A stretch of DNA of 29,043 nucleotides from contig JBLHMK010000018.1 in assembly GCA_047621945.1 (NCBI GenBank), positions 1 through 29,043 of the forward strand, given 5' to 3'. The notes below the pieces were generated by a model. It was not told where the DNA came from. It made no database searches and was given only the letters and a program-made list of their open reading frames with translations. The stretch is from JAFMKE01 sp047621945 (GTDB lineage: Bacteria; Bacteroidota; Bacteroidia; Chitinophagales; UBA8649). Every line of letters begins with the position of its first letter. The first letter of the stretch is position 1. Shown in pieces: positions 14,611-23,530 of the stretch. A program made the position numbers and the translations under genes.

Positions 14611-17040
14611 TTATAAATTATCTAAGTCAAAATTATCAATTTTAACGACCCCTAAGCTAATTAAAATAACTCCGATTATCAACACTAAGCTAACGATAGA
14701 ACTAGCAATAGAAATCATTCTACCAGGAGGAACTGGTTTGAATTCCATGATAACTTCATGTTTGCCACTTGGAATTTCAATACCTCTCAAGATATAATTA
14801 GCACGAAGAATAGGTGTTTCTTCCCCATCGATTGTAGCCACCCATCCTGTTTTACCATTGTACCATGTTTCTGAGAATACAGCGAACTGATTAGCATTGG
14901 AGGAACTCTCGTAGACCATTTTTTCTGGCAAGAAAGTCCTTAAGGCTATATTTCCCGAACCATCACCAACTTGTACTTCTCCAAACTCATCTTTCTTAAT
15001 CACTGCAGTTTGCTTAGTTTGAATGGTGTTAAGTGCTTCTATCTCCGCTTTATCCGTTTCTACATATTGTATACTACTAACAAACCACGCATTCCCATTT
15101 GCCTCAGGGTTTTGCTGCACGGCACCTTCTCTAGTGATGAAGTACTTGGTATTCAGCATATTCAGGACTTCCATGTTGTTTTTTGCAATATGATATTCAA
15201 TCATATCCTGATATCGCTGCATTTTCGTAGCACTATATCCTCCAACTTGATTATGATAGTAACAAGATTTAGCATCATTAAAAGTATTAACGGATAAATC
15301 TAAAACTCGATAAAAACCTCTTCCATTAGGCTCCGCTTTCAAAATCTGTAGATCAGCTTGTCTAGCAGTAAATTGATTTTCAAAAACGGTTTCAGTGATA
15401 AAGTCATCGTTCGAAACAATTCTACGATCAATAGGTAGAAGATCCATGATGAAAATTCCAGCGAGTATTACATAAAGTAGATACTTAGACTTTAGAATTT
15501 CCTTCAAATAAAGAAACAAGCTTCCTGCCGCCAAGAGCATAAAGACAATGCTTCGCATAACATCAGCTTTGAAAAGTTCTTTTCTACCTTCTATTAAAAT
15601 GCTTTGAATGTTAAACTCATAGTTTAAATCATTAGGTGAAAGGAAGCCGAAACTTGAACTACCCACCAAGAAAACTAGGATTAGGAATCCAACGCTTATT
15701 CCAGTACCAATCAATAAAAACTTAATGGTATTCGCCGTTTTTTCTTCTTCTACTAGTTGGTGTAATCCCATTCCTACTTGCAAGAAAATAAAGGCAGGTA
15801 GAATAGATACAGCTGAACTAGGCGCTCTAAACTTGCTAAACATCGGTAAGAAATCGAATAGCATGCGATTAAACCATTCGGCGTGTTTACCCATTGACAG
15901 TAGGAAGATCATAAGAAAAGCTGATCCAAAAGCAAAGGCATATTTTCGTTCAATAAAAAACAGCGATATCATAAAAAGACAAAGAACGCTCGCTCCAACA
16001 TAAACTCCACCAGATGTAAATGGCATTGAGCCCCAATACGCGGGTACGGCTACTTTATCATTTTTAACTTTAGAGCCATTCTGCATCATCAACTTAGCGA
16101 TTGGATTCTCCTTGTCTATTTTTTCTTGTGAACCACCACCAGCAATTCGGGGAACTACTATAGTAAGGAATTCTTTAGCTTGAAAACTCCAACTCATGGC
16201 ATAATCCCATTTAAGTCCAGAGCTCTTTGTTTCGTCGGGAGCATCCGCTTCTGTCTTTCCTTCTAATATACTTCCTCCACGCATGGTTTGCTTAGAAAAT
16301 TCATAAGTAGATTTCAATTGGGAGTAATCTGTTCCTACCGCAACTAGTGCAACAACAATAGCTATGGCCAAGCCTGTAGAAAAAGATTTGTATGTTTTGT
16401 CTTTTAAAGCGAATATGATTAATGGAATTCCGAATGCAACTAATGCAATAATTAGATAGAAAACCATTTGTACATGACCTACAAAAATGGCTAGAGAAGT
16501 ACCAATTAGAAGAGCAAGAATGCCATGTAATTTCTTCTTACCTAGGAGCATAATCGTCCCAGAAACCACTAAGGGAATGTAGGCTAAGGTTAGCACCTTT
16601 TGACCATGCCCGGCCTCGTAAAGAGTAAAGAATATATAGGATAGCATATAGCCTAGACTTACAATCAAACCTATCCAAGAATTAACCCCCATCAAGCATA
16701 GTGAAAGGTACATAGCTAAACCAATAGCGAAAAACATCCCAATCGGATACCAAACATTCAGTGTAAAAACCTGGTGAACAATCCCTAATAAATTACTCTC
16801 TTTTCCTAATGCTAAAACTCTAGGGTCTCCAGCGAACTGCGAAGGATTCCAAGTGGCATTTTTTCCTGTTTCTTCTTTGTAATCTAATATGTACTTGTAT
16901 CTAGCTGCTGAAGAAATACTATCTGGACCTACTACTTTACTGCCATCAAGGCTAGGTGCAAACAAAGCAATACTAAAACCTAAAATGGCTATAATGGCTA
17001 TGAAATGAGGGAGTATTTGTTTCTTGAAGTCGATTTCCAT
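14611..17040 (-). CDS. YfhO-family large membrane protein (GT-C-like)
   Basis: An 809-residue protein with about a dozen membrane segments between residues 10 and 530, and a large extracytoplasmic C-terminal domain (about 540-775) before a final membrane helix (about 780-800). The N-terminal loop with GPDSISSAARYKYI (38-51) and the ATWNPSQFAGDPRV stretch (63-76) resemble the first periplasmic loop of YfhO/GT-C transferases, where an acidic residue acts as catalytic base. Bacillus YfhO glycosylates lipoteichoic acid from a lipid-linked donor; the role in Bacteroidota is not established. The operon with an acyltransferase pair suggests that it modifies the same exported glycan. Promoter signals should lie in the 105-base divergent gap 17041-17145, but I saw no convincing minus-strand match. 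Confidence 0.75.
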   Translation of the reverse strand: MEIDFKKQILPHFIAIIAILGFSIALFAPSLDGSKVVGPDSISSAARYKYILDYKEETGKNATWNPSQFAGDPRVLALGKESNLLGIVHQVFTLNVWYPIGMFFAIGLAMYLSLCLMGVNSWIGLIVSLGYMLSYIFFTLYEAGHGQKVLTLAYIPLVVSGTIMLLGKKKLHGILALLIGTSLAIFVGHVQMVFYLIIALVAFGIPLIIFALKDKTYKSFSTGLAIAIVVALVAVGTDYSQLKSTYEFSKQTMRGGSILEGKTEADAPDETKSSGLKWDYAMSWSFQAKEFLTIVVPRIAGGGSQEKIDKENPIAKLMMQNGSKVKNDKVAVPAYWGSMPFTSGGVYVGASVLCLFMISLFFIERKYAFAFGSAFLMIFLLSMGKHAEWFNRMLFDFLPMFSKFRAPSSAVSILPAFIFLQVGMGLHQLVEEEKTANTIKFLLIGTGISVGFLILVFLVGSSSFGFLSPNDLNYEFNIQSILIEGRKELFKADVMRSIVFMLLAAGSLFLYLKEILKSKYLLYVILAGIFIMDLLPIDRRIVSNDDFITETVFENQFTARQADLQILKAEPNGRGFYRVLDLSVNTFNDAKSCYYHNQVGGYSATKMQRYQDMIEYHIAKNNMEVLNMLNTKYFITREGAVQQNPEANGNAWFVSSIQYVETDKAEIEALNTIQTKQTAVIKKDEFGEVQVGDGSGNIALRTFLPEKMVYESSSNANQFAVFSETWYNGKTGWVATIDGEETPILRANYILRGIEIPSGKHEVIMEFKPVPPGRMISIASSIVSLVLIIGVILISLGVVKIDNFDLDNL

Positions 17041-17113
17041 TCCAATTATTTTGTTGATAAATGCAAAGTAAATGAAAATATTTAGACTTTATTATCGTAA
17101 GCGTTATTTTGGT

Positions 17114-17121
17114 TATATTCG
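17114..17121 (+). promoter_or_regulatory. Candidate -7 promoter element in a divergent intergenic gap
   Basis: TATATTCG lies 24 bases before the methyltransferase start, in the gap between two divergent genes. It fits TAnnTTTG except for one base. A TTTA at 17088-17091, 22 bases upstream, could serve as the distal element. It shares TAnnTTCG with candidates at 1261 and 24803. Confidence 0.3.
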
Positions 17122-17145
17122 CCTAAATAAATCAGTACATAATAT

Positions 17146-17961
17146 ATGCAAACGGGAGAAAAAATTTCTACTGAACAACGACGAGCAAATAGAGAACGAT
17201 ATTTCAAAGAACAGGACTTTACAACTGAAAAATATGTAGTTCCTTATATCGAATCTTGTAAGCAACTTGCACCGAACGCTAGAGTTCTGGAAATAGGTTG
17301 TGGAGAAGGCGGCAATCTTAAGTATTTTGTTTCAAAAGGATATGAAGTTGTAGGAATTGATTTGATCGAGGTTCAAATTGAACGCGCAAAGTATTATTTA
17401 GATAAATTTACTGACGACACGAGTAAATTACAACTGCTTACTCAGAATATTTACGATGTTAATCCAGCCGATTTTGGAAAGTTTGATCTAATCATGATGA
17501 GAGATGTTATTGAACATATTCCTGATCAGGAAAAATTTATGGCCTTCTTACATCAATTTGTAAAACCAGATGGACTTATCTTTTTTGGCTTCCCACCATG
17601 GTATATGCCTTTCGGCGGACATCAGCAAGGTTGTAAGTCAATTTTAGGAAAGACCCCCTTTTTTCATATCCTGCCAGCTTTTTTGTATAAAGCTGTGCTA
17701 AAGCTTTTTGGAGAGTCAGAGCAACGCATGGAGTCTTTGTTGCAGACTAAATCAACTGGAATATCTATTGAGCGATTTAGGCGAATAGCTAAATCTACTA
17801 ATTGGGATATTCTTGATGAGACAATTTATTTCATTAACCCTAACTATGAGATTAAGTTTAAACTCAAACCTAAAAAACAAAATTTTATTCTTGCCAATAT
17901 TCCATTTGTGCGTAATTTTGTAAGCACATGCGCATATTACTTGATTAAACCGAAAGCCTAG
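17146..17961 (+). CDS. Class I SAM-dependent methyltransferase
   Basis: A 271-residue protein with the Rossmann SAM-binding motif VLEIGCGEGGN (47-57), an acidic residue ending strand 2 in VVGIDLIE, and the MRDVIEHIPD motif of the Methyltransf_11/23 group. The C-terminal 100 residues are basic and aromatic, and could bind a glycan or lipid-linked substrate. It opens a + strand run; the next gene, a GT2 glycosyltransferase, starts 3 bases after its stop, so it probably methylates a surface glycan or its lipid carrier intermediate. The exact substrate is not readable. A small-molecule or quinone methyltransferase is less likely given the neighbours. Confidence 0.85.
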   Translation: MQTGEKISTEQRRANRERYFKEQDFTTEKYVVPYIESCKQLAPNARVLEIGCGEGGNLKYFVSKGYEVVGIDLIEVQIERAKYYLDKFTDDTSKLQLLTQNIYDVNPADFGKFDLIMMRDVIEHIPDQEKFMAFLHQFVKPDGLIFFGFPPWYMPFGGHQQGCKSILGKTPFFHILPAFLYKAVLKLFGESEQRMESLLQTKSTGISIERFRRIAKSTNWDILDETIYFINPNYEIKFKLKPKKQNFILANIPFVRNFVSTCAYYLIKPKA

Positions 17962-17964
17962 TAC

Positions 17965-18999
17965 TTGAAATATTCAATTATCATAGCTGTTTATAATAGG
18001 CTAGAGGAGGTTAAAGAACTTTTAGCATCTGCTGAGTTAATACCTTTTTCTAGGGACTCCTTTGAATTTCTCTTTGTAGATGATGGTTCTTCTGATGGAT
18101 TTAAAGAATATATAGAATCATATAGTTCAAGCAGTGGGCTGCAGTCAAGAGCAATATTCCAGCAAAATCAAGGACCAGGAAAGGCTAGAAATTTCGGAAT
18201 GAAAGAAGCTAAAGGTGAATACTTTGTATTTGTAGACTCCGATTGTATGTTCCCACCACAATGGTTGGAAGAAATTGATAGTTATCTAAGCAAACATCCA
18301 TTAGACGCATTCGGAGGACCTGATAGTGCTCACGAATCATTCTCGCCATTAGTGAAAGCTATTAATTATAGCATGACCTCGTTTTTAGGTACCGGTGGAA
18401 CCAGAGGAGGAAAGAAAAGCGTGGGTAAATTTTATCCTAGAAGTTTTAACATGGGTGTTTCTCGTGAAGTATATGAAAAGATAGGTGGAATGAACATGCT
18501 AAGACATGGTCAGGATATGGATTACTCAGCAAGAATTTATCAAGCGGGGTTTGAAGTGGGACTTATTCCAGATGCTTTTGTTTACCATAAACGAAGAACT
18601 AGCTTAAAGAAATTCTTTAAACAAATCTTCAATTGGGGAGTTGCACGAATCAATCTAGGTACAAGTCATAAAGAGTTATTGAAACCTGTTCACTTTCTAC
18701 CGTCACTTATTGTAGCCTCTTATGCCTTATTGTGTTTATTGGCCTTACTCTTTCCAGTCTTTGTTAAGCTTTTTCAATTAGTTGTCTTGGGCCATTTAAT
18801 TGTTTGTCTAATTGCATTTGTTCAAGCTTTTTTAAAACATCGACAAATCCTTGTAGCTTTGTACGCTATTCTTACGCTGAATATTCAAGTTTTTGCCTAC
18901 GGTGCAGGTTTGATTTATGCAGTTTATCAAAAAATGATGGGAGTAGAAGAAGCTTTAGGCTTTGTAAACAACTATTACGGTAAATCAAAGAAGAAATAG
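17965..18999 (+). CDS. GT2-family glycosyltransferase, membrane-associated
   Basis: A 344-residue GT-A-fold transferase. The start is TTG at 17965, which gives the canonical N-terminus MKYSIIIAVYNR; no suitable ATG precedes the fold. The nucleotide-binding motif is FVDDGSSDG (37-45), the metal-binding DSD triad lies in FVFVDSDCMF (88-97), and HGQDMDYSARIYQAG contains the catalytic ED/QD-like region. A pair of hydrophobic segments at the C-terminus (about 235-320) anchors it in the membrane. It adds a sugar to a growing lipid-linked glycan on the cytoplasmic face. Donor and acceptor are unknown. It is followed after 14 bases by gmhA. Confidence 0.88.
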   Translation: MKYSIIIAVYNRLEEVKELLASAELIPFSRDSFEFLFVDDGSSDGFKEYIESYSSSSGLQSRAIFQQNQGPGKARNFGMKEAKGEYFVFVDSDCMFPPQWLEEIDSYLSKHPLDAFGGPDSAHESFSPLVKAINYSMTSFLGTGGTRGGKKSVGKFYPRSFNMGVSREVYEKIGGMNMLRHGQDMDYSARIYQAGFEVGLIPDAFVYHKRRTSLKKFFKQIFNWGVARINLGTSHKELLKPVHFLPSLIVASYALLCLLALLFPVFVKLFQLVVLGHLIVCLIAFVQAFLKHRQILVALYAILTLNIQVFAYGAGLIYAVYQKMMGVEEALGFVNNYYGKSKKK

Positions 19000-19013
19000 T
19001 AATATAGAACAGC

Positions 19014-19592
19014 ATGACGCAAGATATATCTCAACGTATACAATCCAGTATTGATCTTAAAGCAGCCTTGCTCGAAGACAAAGCACTCCTTTCTGGTATG
19101 GAGAAGCTTGTCGATCAATTCGTTGAAACCCTGCATGCTGGAAATCAAATTTTAATATGTGGTAATGGAGGAAGTGCCGCCGATGCTTTGCATTTGGCAG
19201 CCGAATTTTCTGGACGGTTCTATTTGAATAGAAAGGCATTGCCAGTTGAGGCCTTGAATGTAAATGAAGCCGCGCTAACAGCTATTTCTAACGACTTTGG
19301 CTTTGATAACCTCTTTGCACGTTTACTTGAGGCGAAAGGCAAGAAGGGCGATGTTATCTGGCTGTTGAGTACTTCTGGAAATTCTCAGAACGTAATCAAT
19401 GCAGCTAAGCAAGCTCAGGAAATGGGAATTGTGGCTGTTGCATTTACTGGAAGTAAAGAAAGCGTATTAGATCAAAGTTGTGAGTTAGTAATAAAAGTTC
19501 CAAGTACAGATACTCCACGAATTCAAGAGTGTCATATCTTACTTGGACATATAATCTGTGAACTAGTAGAAAAAAAGATGTTTAGTGAGTAA
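19014..19592 (+). CDS. gmhA: Sedoheptulose-7-phosphate isomerase
   Basis: A 192-residue SIS-domain isomerase. The zinc/active-site set His60, Glu64, Gln171 and His179 aligns one residue short of E. coli GmhA (61, 65, 172, 180). CGNGGSAADALHLAAEF (49-65) and LLSTSGNSQNV (117-127) are the phosphate-binding signatures. The reaction is sedoheptulose 7-phosphate to D-glycero-D-manno-heptose 7-phosphate, the entry to ADP- or GDP-heptose. The following phosphatase gene overlaps by 8 bases. No HldE or HddA/HddC kinase and nucleotidyltransferase is in the window, so the rest of the heptose pathway must be elsewhere. Confidence 0.92.
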   Translation: MTQDISQRIQSSIDLKAALLEDKALLSGMEKLVDQFVETLHAGNQILICGNGGSAADALHLAAEFSGRFYLNRKALPVEALNVNEAALTAISNDFGFDNLFARLLEAKGKKGDVIWLLSTSGNSQNVINAAKQAQEMGIVAVAFTGSKESVLDQSCELVIKVPSTDTPRIQECHILLGHIICELVEKKMFSE

Positions 19593-20139
19593 GAAAATCA
19601 AGACAATCGAAGTAGATGAAACATGGACTTTATTCTTGGATAGAGATGGAGTAATTAATAAGAACATTGAGGATGGCTATGTCACTTCATGGGAGGAATT
19701 TGAATTTTTACCTGATGTGCATAGAGCTCTGCGGTATTTCGGTATGCTTATCGGACGAATCGTTGTTGTAACCAATCAGCAATGTATAGCTAAAGAGATA
19801 ATGACTAAAGATCAACTCCACGAAATCCACAATAAAATGGTGGATGAAGTTAAGGAAGAAGGTGGAAGAATCGATAGAGTGTACTATTGTCCAGATTTTG
19901 CGGAAGACGAGTCACCTTGTCGTAAGCCAGAGATTGGTATGGCTATGTGGGCGAAAAGAGATTTCCCTGAAATCGATTTCAACAAATCTATTATGGTAGG
20001 AGATAAACTTTCAGATATGCGCTTTGGCTTAACTTTAGGTATGGAATGTTTTATGCTGACGACTAAAGAAATCCCTAAAAATACTGGATTGACTAGAGTC
20101 GAAGCTCTTAGTGATGTGCTGCTGCATATCACGCTTTAA
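19585..20139 (+). CDS. gmhB: GmhB-like heptose bisphosphate phosphatase (HAD-IIIA)
   Basis: A 184-residue HAD phosphatase. Motif I is FLDRDGVIN (17-25) with nucleophile Asp19 and acid/base Asp21, motif II lies in VVTNQQ (61-66), motif III has Lys114, and motif IV is VGDKLSDM (138-145). The position after gmhA points to D-glycero-D-manno-heptose 1,7-bisphosphate 7-phosphatase. The loop that in classical GmhB binds zinc with three Cys and one His here has only Cys102 and Cys112 (YYCPDF...SPCRKPE), so zinc is probably absent. The start is GTG at 19585, overlapping the gmhA stop by 8 bases. A histidinol-phosphatase-like or other sugar phosphatase role remains possible. Confidence 0.8.
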   Translation: MSKKIKTIEVDETWTLFLDRDGVINKNIEDGYVTSWEEFEFLPDVHRALRYFGMLIGRIVVVTNQQCIAKEIMTKDQLHEIHNKMVDEVKEEGGRIDRVYYCPDFAEDESPCRKPEIGMAMWAKRDFPEIDFNKSIMVGDKLSDMRFGLTLGMECFMLTTKEIPKNTGLTRVEALSDVLLHITL

Positions 20140-20175
20140 GCATAGAGTAACTCCGTTTACACCCCTCCTTGAAAA

Positions 20176-20680
20176 ACTCCAATAGGTCAATTACTGCTGG
20201 GCGAGTTTAATGGGAAGTTAGGTGTTGTAGATTGGCAGTATCGCAAACAACGAAACTTCATTGATCAAAGAATTTAAGCCTTTTTTAAAGCAAAGTATGC
20301 AGAGAAGGAAACGTTTTTGCTCATCGAAGCGAAGGAACAGTTAGCTCAATATTTAACTCATCAAAGAAGAGCGTTTGATTTACCCTTATTTTTTGCTGGA
20401 AGTGAATTTCAACAAGCCGTGTGGCAAGAACTTATGCAAATACCCAATGGAACTTCACAGAGGTATAAAGACCTAACACTTTCTATGGATAAACTAAGGT
20501 AGCATGCCTGTGATAGCTAATGCAGACGGAGCGAATGCCATAGTTCTTATAGTGCCTTGTCTTCGGATAATTGGCTCTGCAGGGAAATTGGTGGGGTATG
20601 CAGGCGGGATACTGGCAAAAGCAAAACTTCTTGACATAGAGGGGGATTTAAACTCCTTAGAGTATAAACTATTTCACTAG
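20176..20680 (+). pseudogene. ogt: Decayed methylated-DNA-protein cysteine methyltransferase (ogt-like)
   Basis: Stretches recognisable as Ogt/AdaB occur in order but not in one frame. TPIGQLLLGEFNGKL opens at 20176. An in-frame TAA at 20275-20277 interrupts it. FAGSEFQQAVWQELMQIPNG follows in the same frame. A stop at 20500-20502 ends that frame, and the sequence resumes in the +1 frame from about 20505 with VIANADGANAI and the active-site block. That block reads VPCLR instead of PCHR: Cys (20558-20560) is kept and His is lost. GYAGGILAK and a stop at 20678-20680 finish it. About 15-20 residues around the recognition-helix region also seem deleted. The intact gene would repair O6-alkylguanine. 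No intact start is seen. This fills most of the 672-base gap 20140-20811. Confidence 0.85.
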
Positions 20681-20763
20681 ATTTTTGTTTTTACATTAAG
20701 AATCGGCATGCTTAGCTAGGTTTGTTTAGATGGTTTCTAAATAGTTTATTGACCAATTTTAAT

Positions 20764-20795
20764 TTTGATTCCTAGTTATTCATTAATTACCTTTA
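20764..20795 (+). promoter_or_regulatory. Bacteroidota-type promoter candidate for sdhCAB
   Basis: TTTG at 20764-20767 is followed, after a 20-base spacer, by TACCTTTA at 20788-20795. This matches TTTG-N19-21-TAnnTTTG with one mismatch. Transcription would begin near 20802, giving a very short leader of about ten bases before the sdhC ATG. It is the best promoter match in the window, and the stretch 20681-20811 holds nothing else recognisable. Confidence 0.45.
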
Positions 20796-20811
20796 GGAAA
20801 AATTTAAGTAC

Positions 20812-21480
20812 ATGTCAAAATTGTCCACAATTAGTAGAAAAATTTTAATGGCTTTGTCAGGATTTTTCTTGATGTTTTTCCTGCTACAACATTTCACTAT
20901 CAACATCTTATCTATAGTTAATCCAGATGCCTTTAATGAGGTTTCGCAATTTATGGGAACTAACTTTTTAGTTCAGGCTGTATTGCAACCCGTATTGATG
21001 TTTGGTATCATTTTTCACTTCGTGATGGCCTTTATTTTGGAAATTCAGAATAGAAAGGCTAGACCTATTGGCTATTTTGCTGCTAGTACCTCAGGAGGGA
21101 AGAAGGTAAGTAAGAACATGATCTATTCGGGAATTGCTATTCTCTTATTCATGGGATTACACCTTTATGATTTTTGGGTACATGAAATGATTATAAAGTA
21201 TGGTCAAGGAGATATGACTGGTTTGAATGCAAACGGGGAACTAAGATATTATGAAGAGTTAGTTCATAAATTTCAAGATGTTTGGCGCGTAGTTATCTAT
21301 GTGGCTGCATTTGTATTTTTAGGATTGCACACCAACCACGGATTTGAATCATCGTTTCAATCAGTTGGAGCGAATCATCCAAAATACACTCCAATTATAA
21401 AGAAAATAGGATTCTTCTATAGTATTGTAATACCTGCAGGTTTTGCTTTTATTGCAATTTATCACTTTTTAATCCATTAA
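20812..21480 (+). CDS. sdhC: Succinate dehydrogenase cytochrome b subunit (Bacteroidota type)
   Basis: A 222-residue membrane subunit with five hydrophobic segments. Histidines inside or beside them (His27 in LLQHFTIN, His69 in IIFHFVM, later ones in GLHLYDFW and LHTNHGF) suit two b hemes, as in the single-subunit diheme anchors of Bacteroides and Wolinella fumarate reductase/succinate dehydrogenase. The protein anchors the catalytic pair to the inner membrane and exchanges electrons with menaquinone. It is the first gene of sdhCAB, and sdhA starts 14 bases after its stop. No separate sdhD is expected for this class. Confidence 0.93.
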   Translation: MSKLSTISRKILMALSGFFLMFFLLQHFTINILSIVNPDAFNEVSQFMGTNFLVQAVLQPVLMFGIIFHFVMAFILEIQNRKARPIGYFAASTSGGKKVSKNMIYSGIAILLFMGLHLYDFWVHEMIIKYGQGDMTGLNANGELRYYEELVHKFQDVWRVVIYVAAFVFLGLHTNHGFESSFQSVGANHPKYTPIIKKIGFFYSIVIPAGFAFIAIYHFLIH

Positions 21481-21494
21481 AATTAACATATACT

Positions 21495-23498
21495 ATGTCT
21501 GTATTAAATGCTAAAGTTCCTGAAGGAGAAATGAGCGAAAAGTGGGAAAACCACAAGGGTCATATTGATTTGGTTAACCCAGCAAACAAGAGAAACATTG
21601 ACGTTATTGTAATTGGTACTGGTTTAGCAGGTGGTTCTGCTTCTGCAAGCCTCGCCGAACTTGGATATAATGTTAAGACTTTTTGTTTTCAAGATAGCCC
21701 GAGAAGAGCACACTCAATTGCCGCTCAAGGTGGGATTAACGCCTCAAAGAACTACCAAGGAGATGGAGATTCTAATTATCGTTTATTTTACGATACCGTA
21801 AAAGGTGGCGATTATAGAAGTAGAGAAGCAAACGTTTATCGATTAGCTCAAGTTTCTGGAAATATTATTGACCAATGTGTAGCGCAAGGAGTTCCTTTTG
21901 CTCGTGAGTATGGAGGATTATTGGATAATCGTTCATTCGGTGGTGTTTTAGTATCTAGAACTTTTTATGCTGCAGGTCAAACTGGACAGCAGCTGTTGTT
22001 AGGGGCTTACTCTGCCTTAAGTCGTCAAATAGCTACTGGTAAAGTAGAAATGTTTAACAGACATGAAATGCTTGATGTAGTAATCGTAGATGGAAAAGCT
22101 AGAGGAATCATTGCACGTAATTTAATTACGGGTGAAATAGAAAGACATTCTGCACATGCTGTAGTAATGGCAGGTGGTGGATACGGTAACGTATTTTTCT
22201 TGTCTACTAATGCTATGGGTAGTAATGTAACTGCCGCTTGGAAAGCATACAAAAAAGGAGCTTTCTTCGCAAACCCTTGTTACACACAAATTCACCCAAC
22301 ATGTATTCCACGTAGTGGAGATCATCAAAGTAAATTGACTTTAATGTCAGAATCTTTGAGAAATGATGGTCGAATTTGGGTTCCCTTGCATACAGAGGAT
22401 GCAGAGAAAATTAGAAATGGTTCTTTGAAGCCAACTGATTTAGCTGAAGATAGAAGAGATTACTATTTGGAAAGAAGATATCCTGCATTTGGGAATTTAG
22501 TTCCTAGAGATGTTGCTTCAAGAGCAGCTAAGGAGAGATGTGATGCTGGATTTGGTGTTAATAAAACCGGTGAGGCTGTTTATTTAGATTTCGCTGCTGC
22601 TGTACTACGATATGGTAAAATTCAAGCAAGATTACATGATATAGACGAAACTAACACCGCTGAGATCGAACGATTAGGTAAGGATGTAGTTAAGTCAAAA
22701 TATGGCAACCTTTTCGAAATGTATGAAAAGATTGTAGATCAGAATCCTTATGAAACGCCAATGATGATTTACCCGGCTGTCCATTATACAATGGGTGGTA
22801 CATGGGTGGATTATAACTTGATGACCTCGGTTGAAGGTTTATACTCTATTGGTGAAGCAAACTTCTCCGATCACGGATCAAATAGACTAGGAGCTTCTGC
22901 ACTAATGCAAGGTTTAGCTGATGGATATTTCGTATTGCCTTATACGATTGGGGATTACTTAGCAAAAGAGATTAGTACTGGAAAAATACCTACAGATTTG
23001 CCTGAGTTTGATGCTGCGGAGAAAGAAGTTGCTAGTAGAATTGAAAAATTAATAAACAATAAAGGAACTAAGCCCGTTGATGAATTCCACAAGCGCTTAG
23101 GGAAAGTTATGTGGGATAAAGTTGGAATGGCCAGAAATGAGAAGGGTCTTAAAGAAGCTATCGCTGAAATAAAAGTGATTAGAGAAGAATTCTGGAAAGA
23201 TGTTTTTGTGCCGGGTTCTGATAAAGGATTGAATCAAGAGCTTGAAAAAGCTGGACGGGTTGCAGATTTTCTTGAATTAGGTGAATTGTTTGCTTTGGAT
23301 GCTTTGCAAAGAAATGAATCTTGTGGTGGTCATTTCCGTGAAGAGTACAAAACACCAGAAGGTGAAGCGCTAAGAGATGATAAGGATTTTGCGTACGTAT
23401 CGGCGTGGGAATACAAAGGAGACAATGTAGAGCCTGTATTACATAAAGAAGAATTAAGTTTTGAAGCTATTGAGCTTAAAACTAGATCGTATAAGTAG
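21495..23498 (+). CDS. sdhA: Succinate dehydrogenase flavoprotein subunit
   Basis: A 667-residue FAD protein. The dinucleotide-binding motif is VIGTGLAGGSASASL (39-53). His73, in RRAHSIAAQGGINA, is the covalent FAD attachment site. The capping domain, the HPTCIPRSGDHQSK region and the C-terminal helical domain are all present, and the length is typical of the Bacteroidota type. It oxidises succinate to fumarate (or the reverse) in the cytoplasmic part of complex II. Usually sdhB follows within a few tens of bases; here they are 434 bases apart because another gene sits in between. Confidence 0.96.
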   Translation: MSVLNAKVPEGEMSEKWENHKGHIDLVNPANKRNIDVIVIGTGLAGGSASASLAELGYNVKTFCFQDSPRRAHSIAAQGGINASKNYQGDGDSNYRLFYDTVKGGDYRSREANVYRLAQVSGNIIDQCVAQGVPFAREYGGLLDNRSFGGVLVSRTFYAAGQTGQQLLLGAYSALSRQIATGKVEMFNRHEMLDVVIVDGKARGIIARNLITGEIERHSAHAVVMAGGGYGNVFFLSTNAMGSNVTAAWKAYKKGAFFANPCYTQIHPTCIPRSGDHQSKLTLMSESLRNDGRIWVPLHTEDAEKIRNGSLKPTDLAEDRRDYYLERRYPAFGNLVPRDVASRAAKERCDAGFGVNKTGEAVYLDFAAAVLRYGKIQARLHDIDETNTAEIERLGKDVVKSKYGNLFEMYEKIVDQNPYETPMMIYPAVHYTMGGTWVDYNLMTSVEGLYSIGEANFSDHGSNRLGASALMQGLADGYFVLPYTIGDYLAKEISTGKIPTDLPEFDAAEKEVASRIEKLINNKGTKPVDEFHKRLGKVMWDKVGMARNEKGLKEAIAEIKVIREEFWKDVFVPGSDKGLNQELEKAGRVADFLELGELFALDALQRNESCGGHFREEYKTPEGEALRDDKDFAYVSAWEYKGDNVEPVLHKEELSFEAIELKTRSYK

Positions 23499-23501
23499 AA
23501 T

Positions 23502-23515
23502 ACTAGTTGTCTAGA
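23502..23515. repeat. CTAG-rich flanking repeat, left copy
   Basis: ACTAGTTGTCTAGA lies 3 bases after the sdhA stop. It matches the right copy at 23877-23890 (ACTAGTAATCTAGT) at 11 of 14 positions in direct orientation. Each copy is itself a partial inverted repeat. The two copies bracket the four-helix-bundle gene and may mark the ends of an inserted unit. Confidence 0.5.
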
Positions 23516-23530
23516 GAGTTACTTAACTTG

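Noticed and set aside
15725..16003. Open frame of 92 codons opposite the YfhO-like gene
   Set aside because: Shadow of the membrane protein reading frame; no domain, start context or neighbours support it.
20317..20502. Stand-alone 61-residue gene
   Set aside because: Its sequence is the middle of a broken Ogt-type alkyltransferase; homologous sequence continues on both sides across stops.
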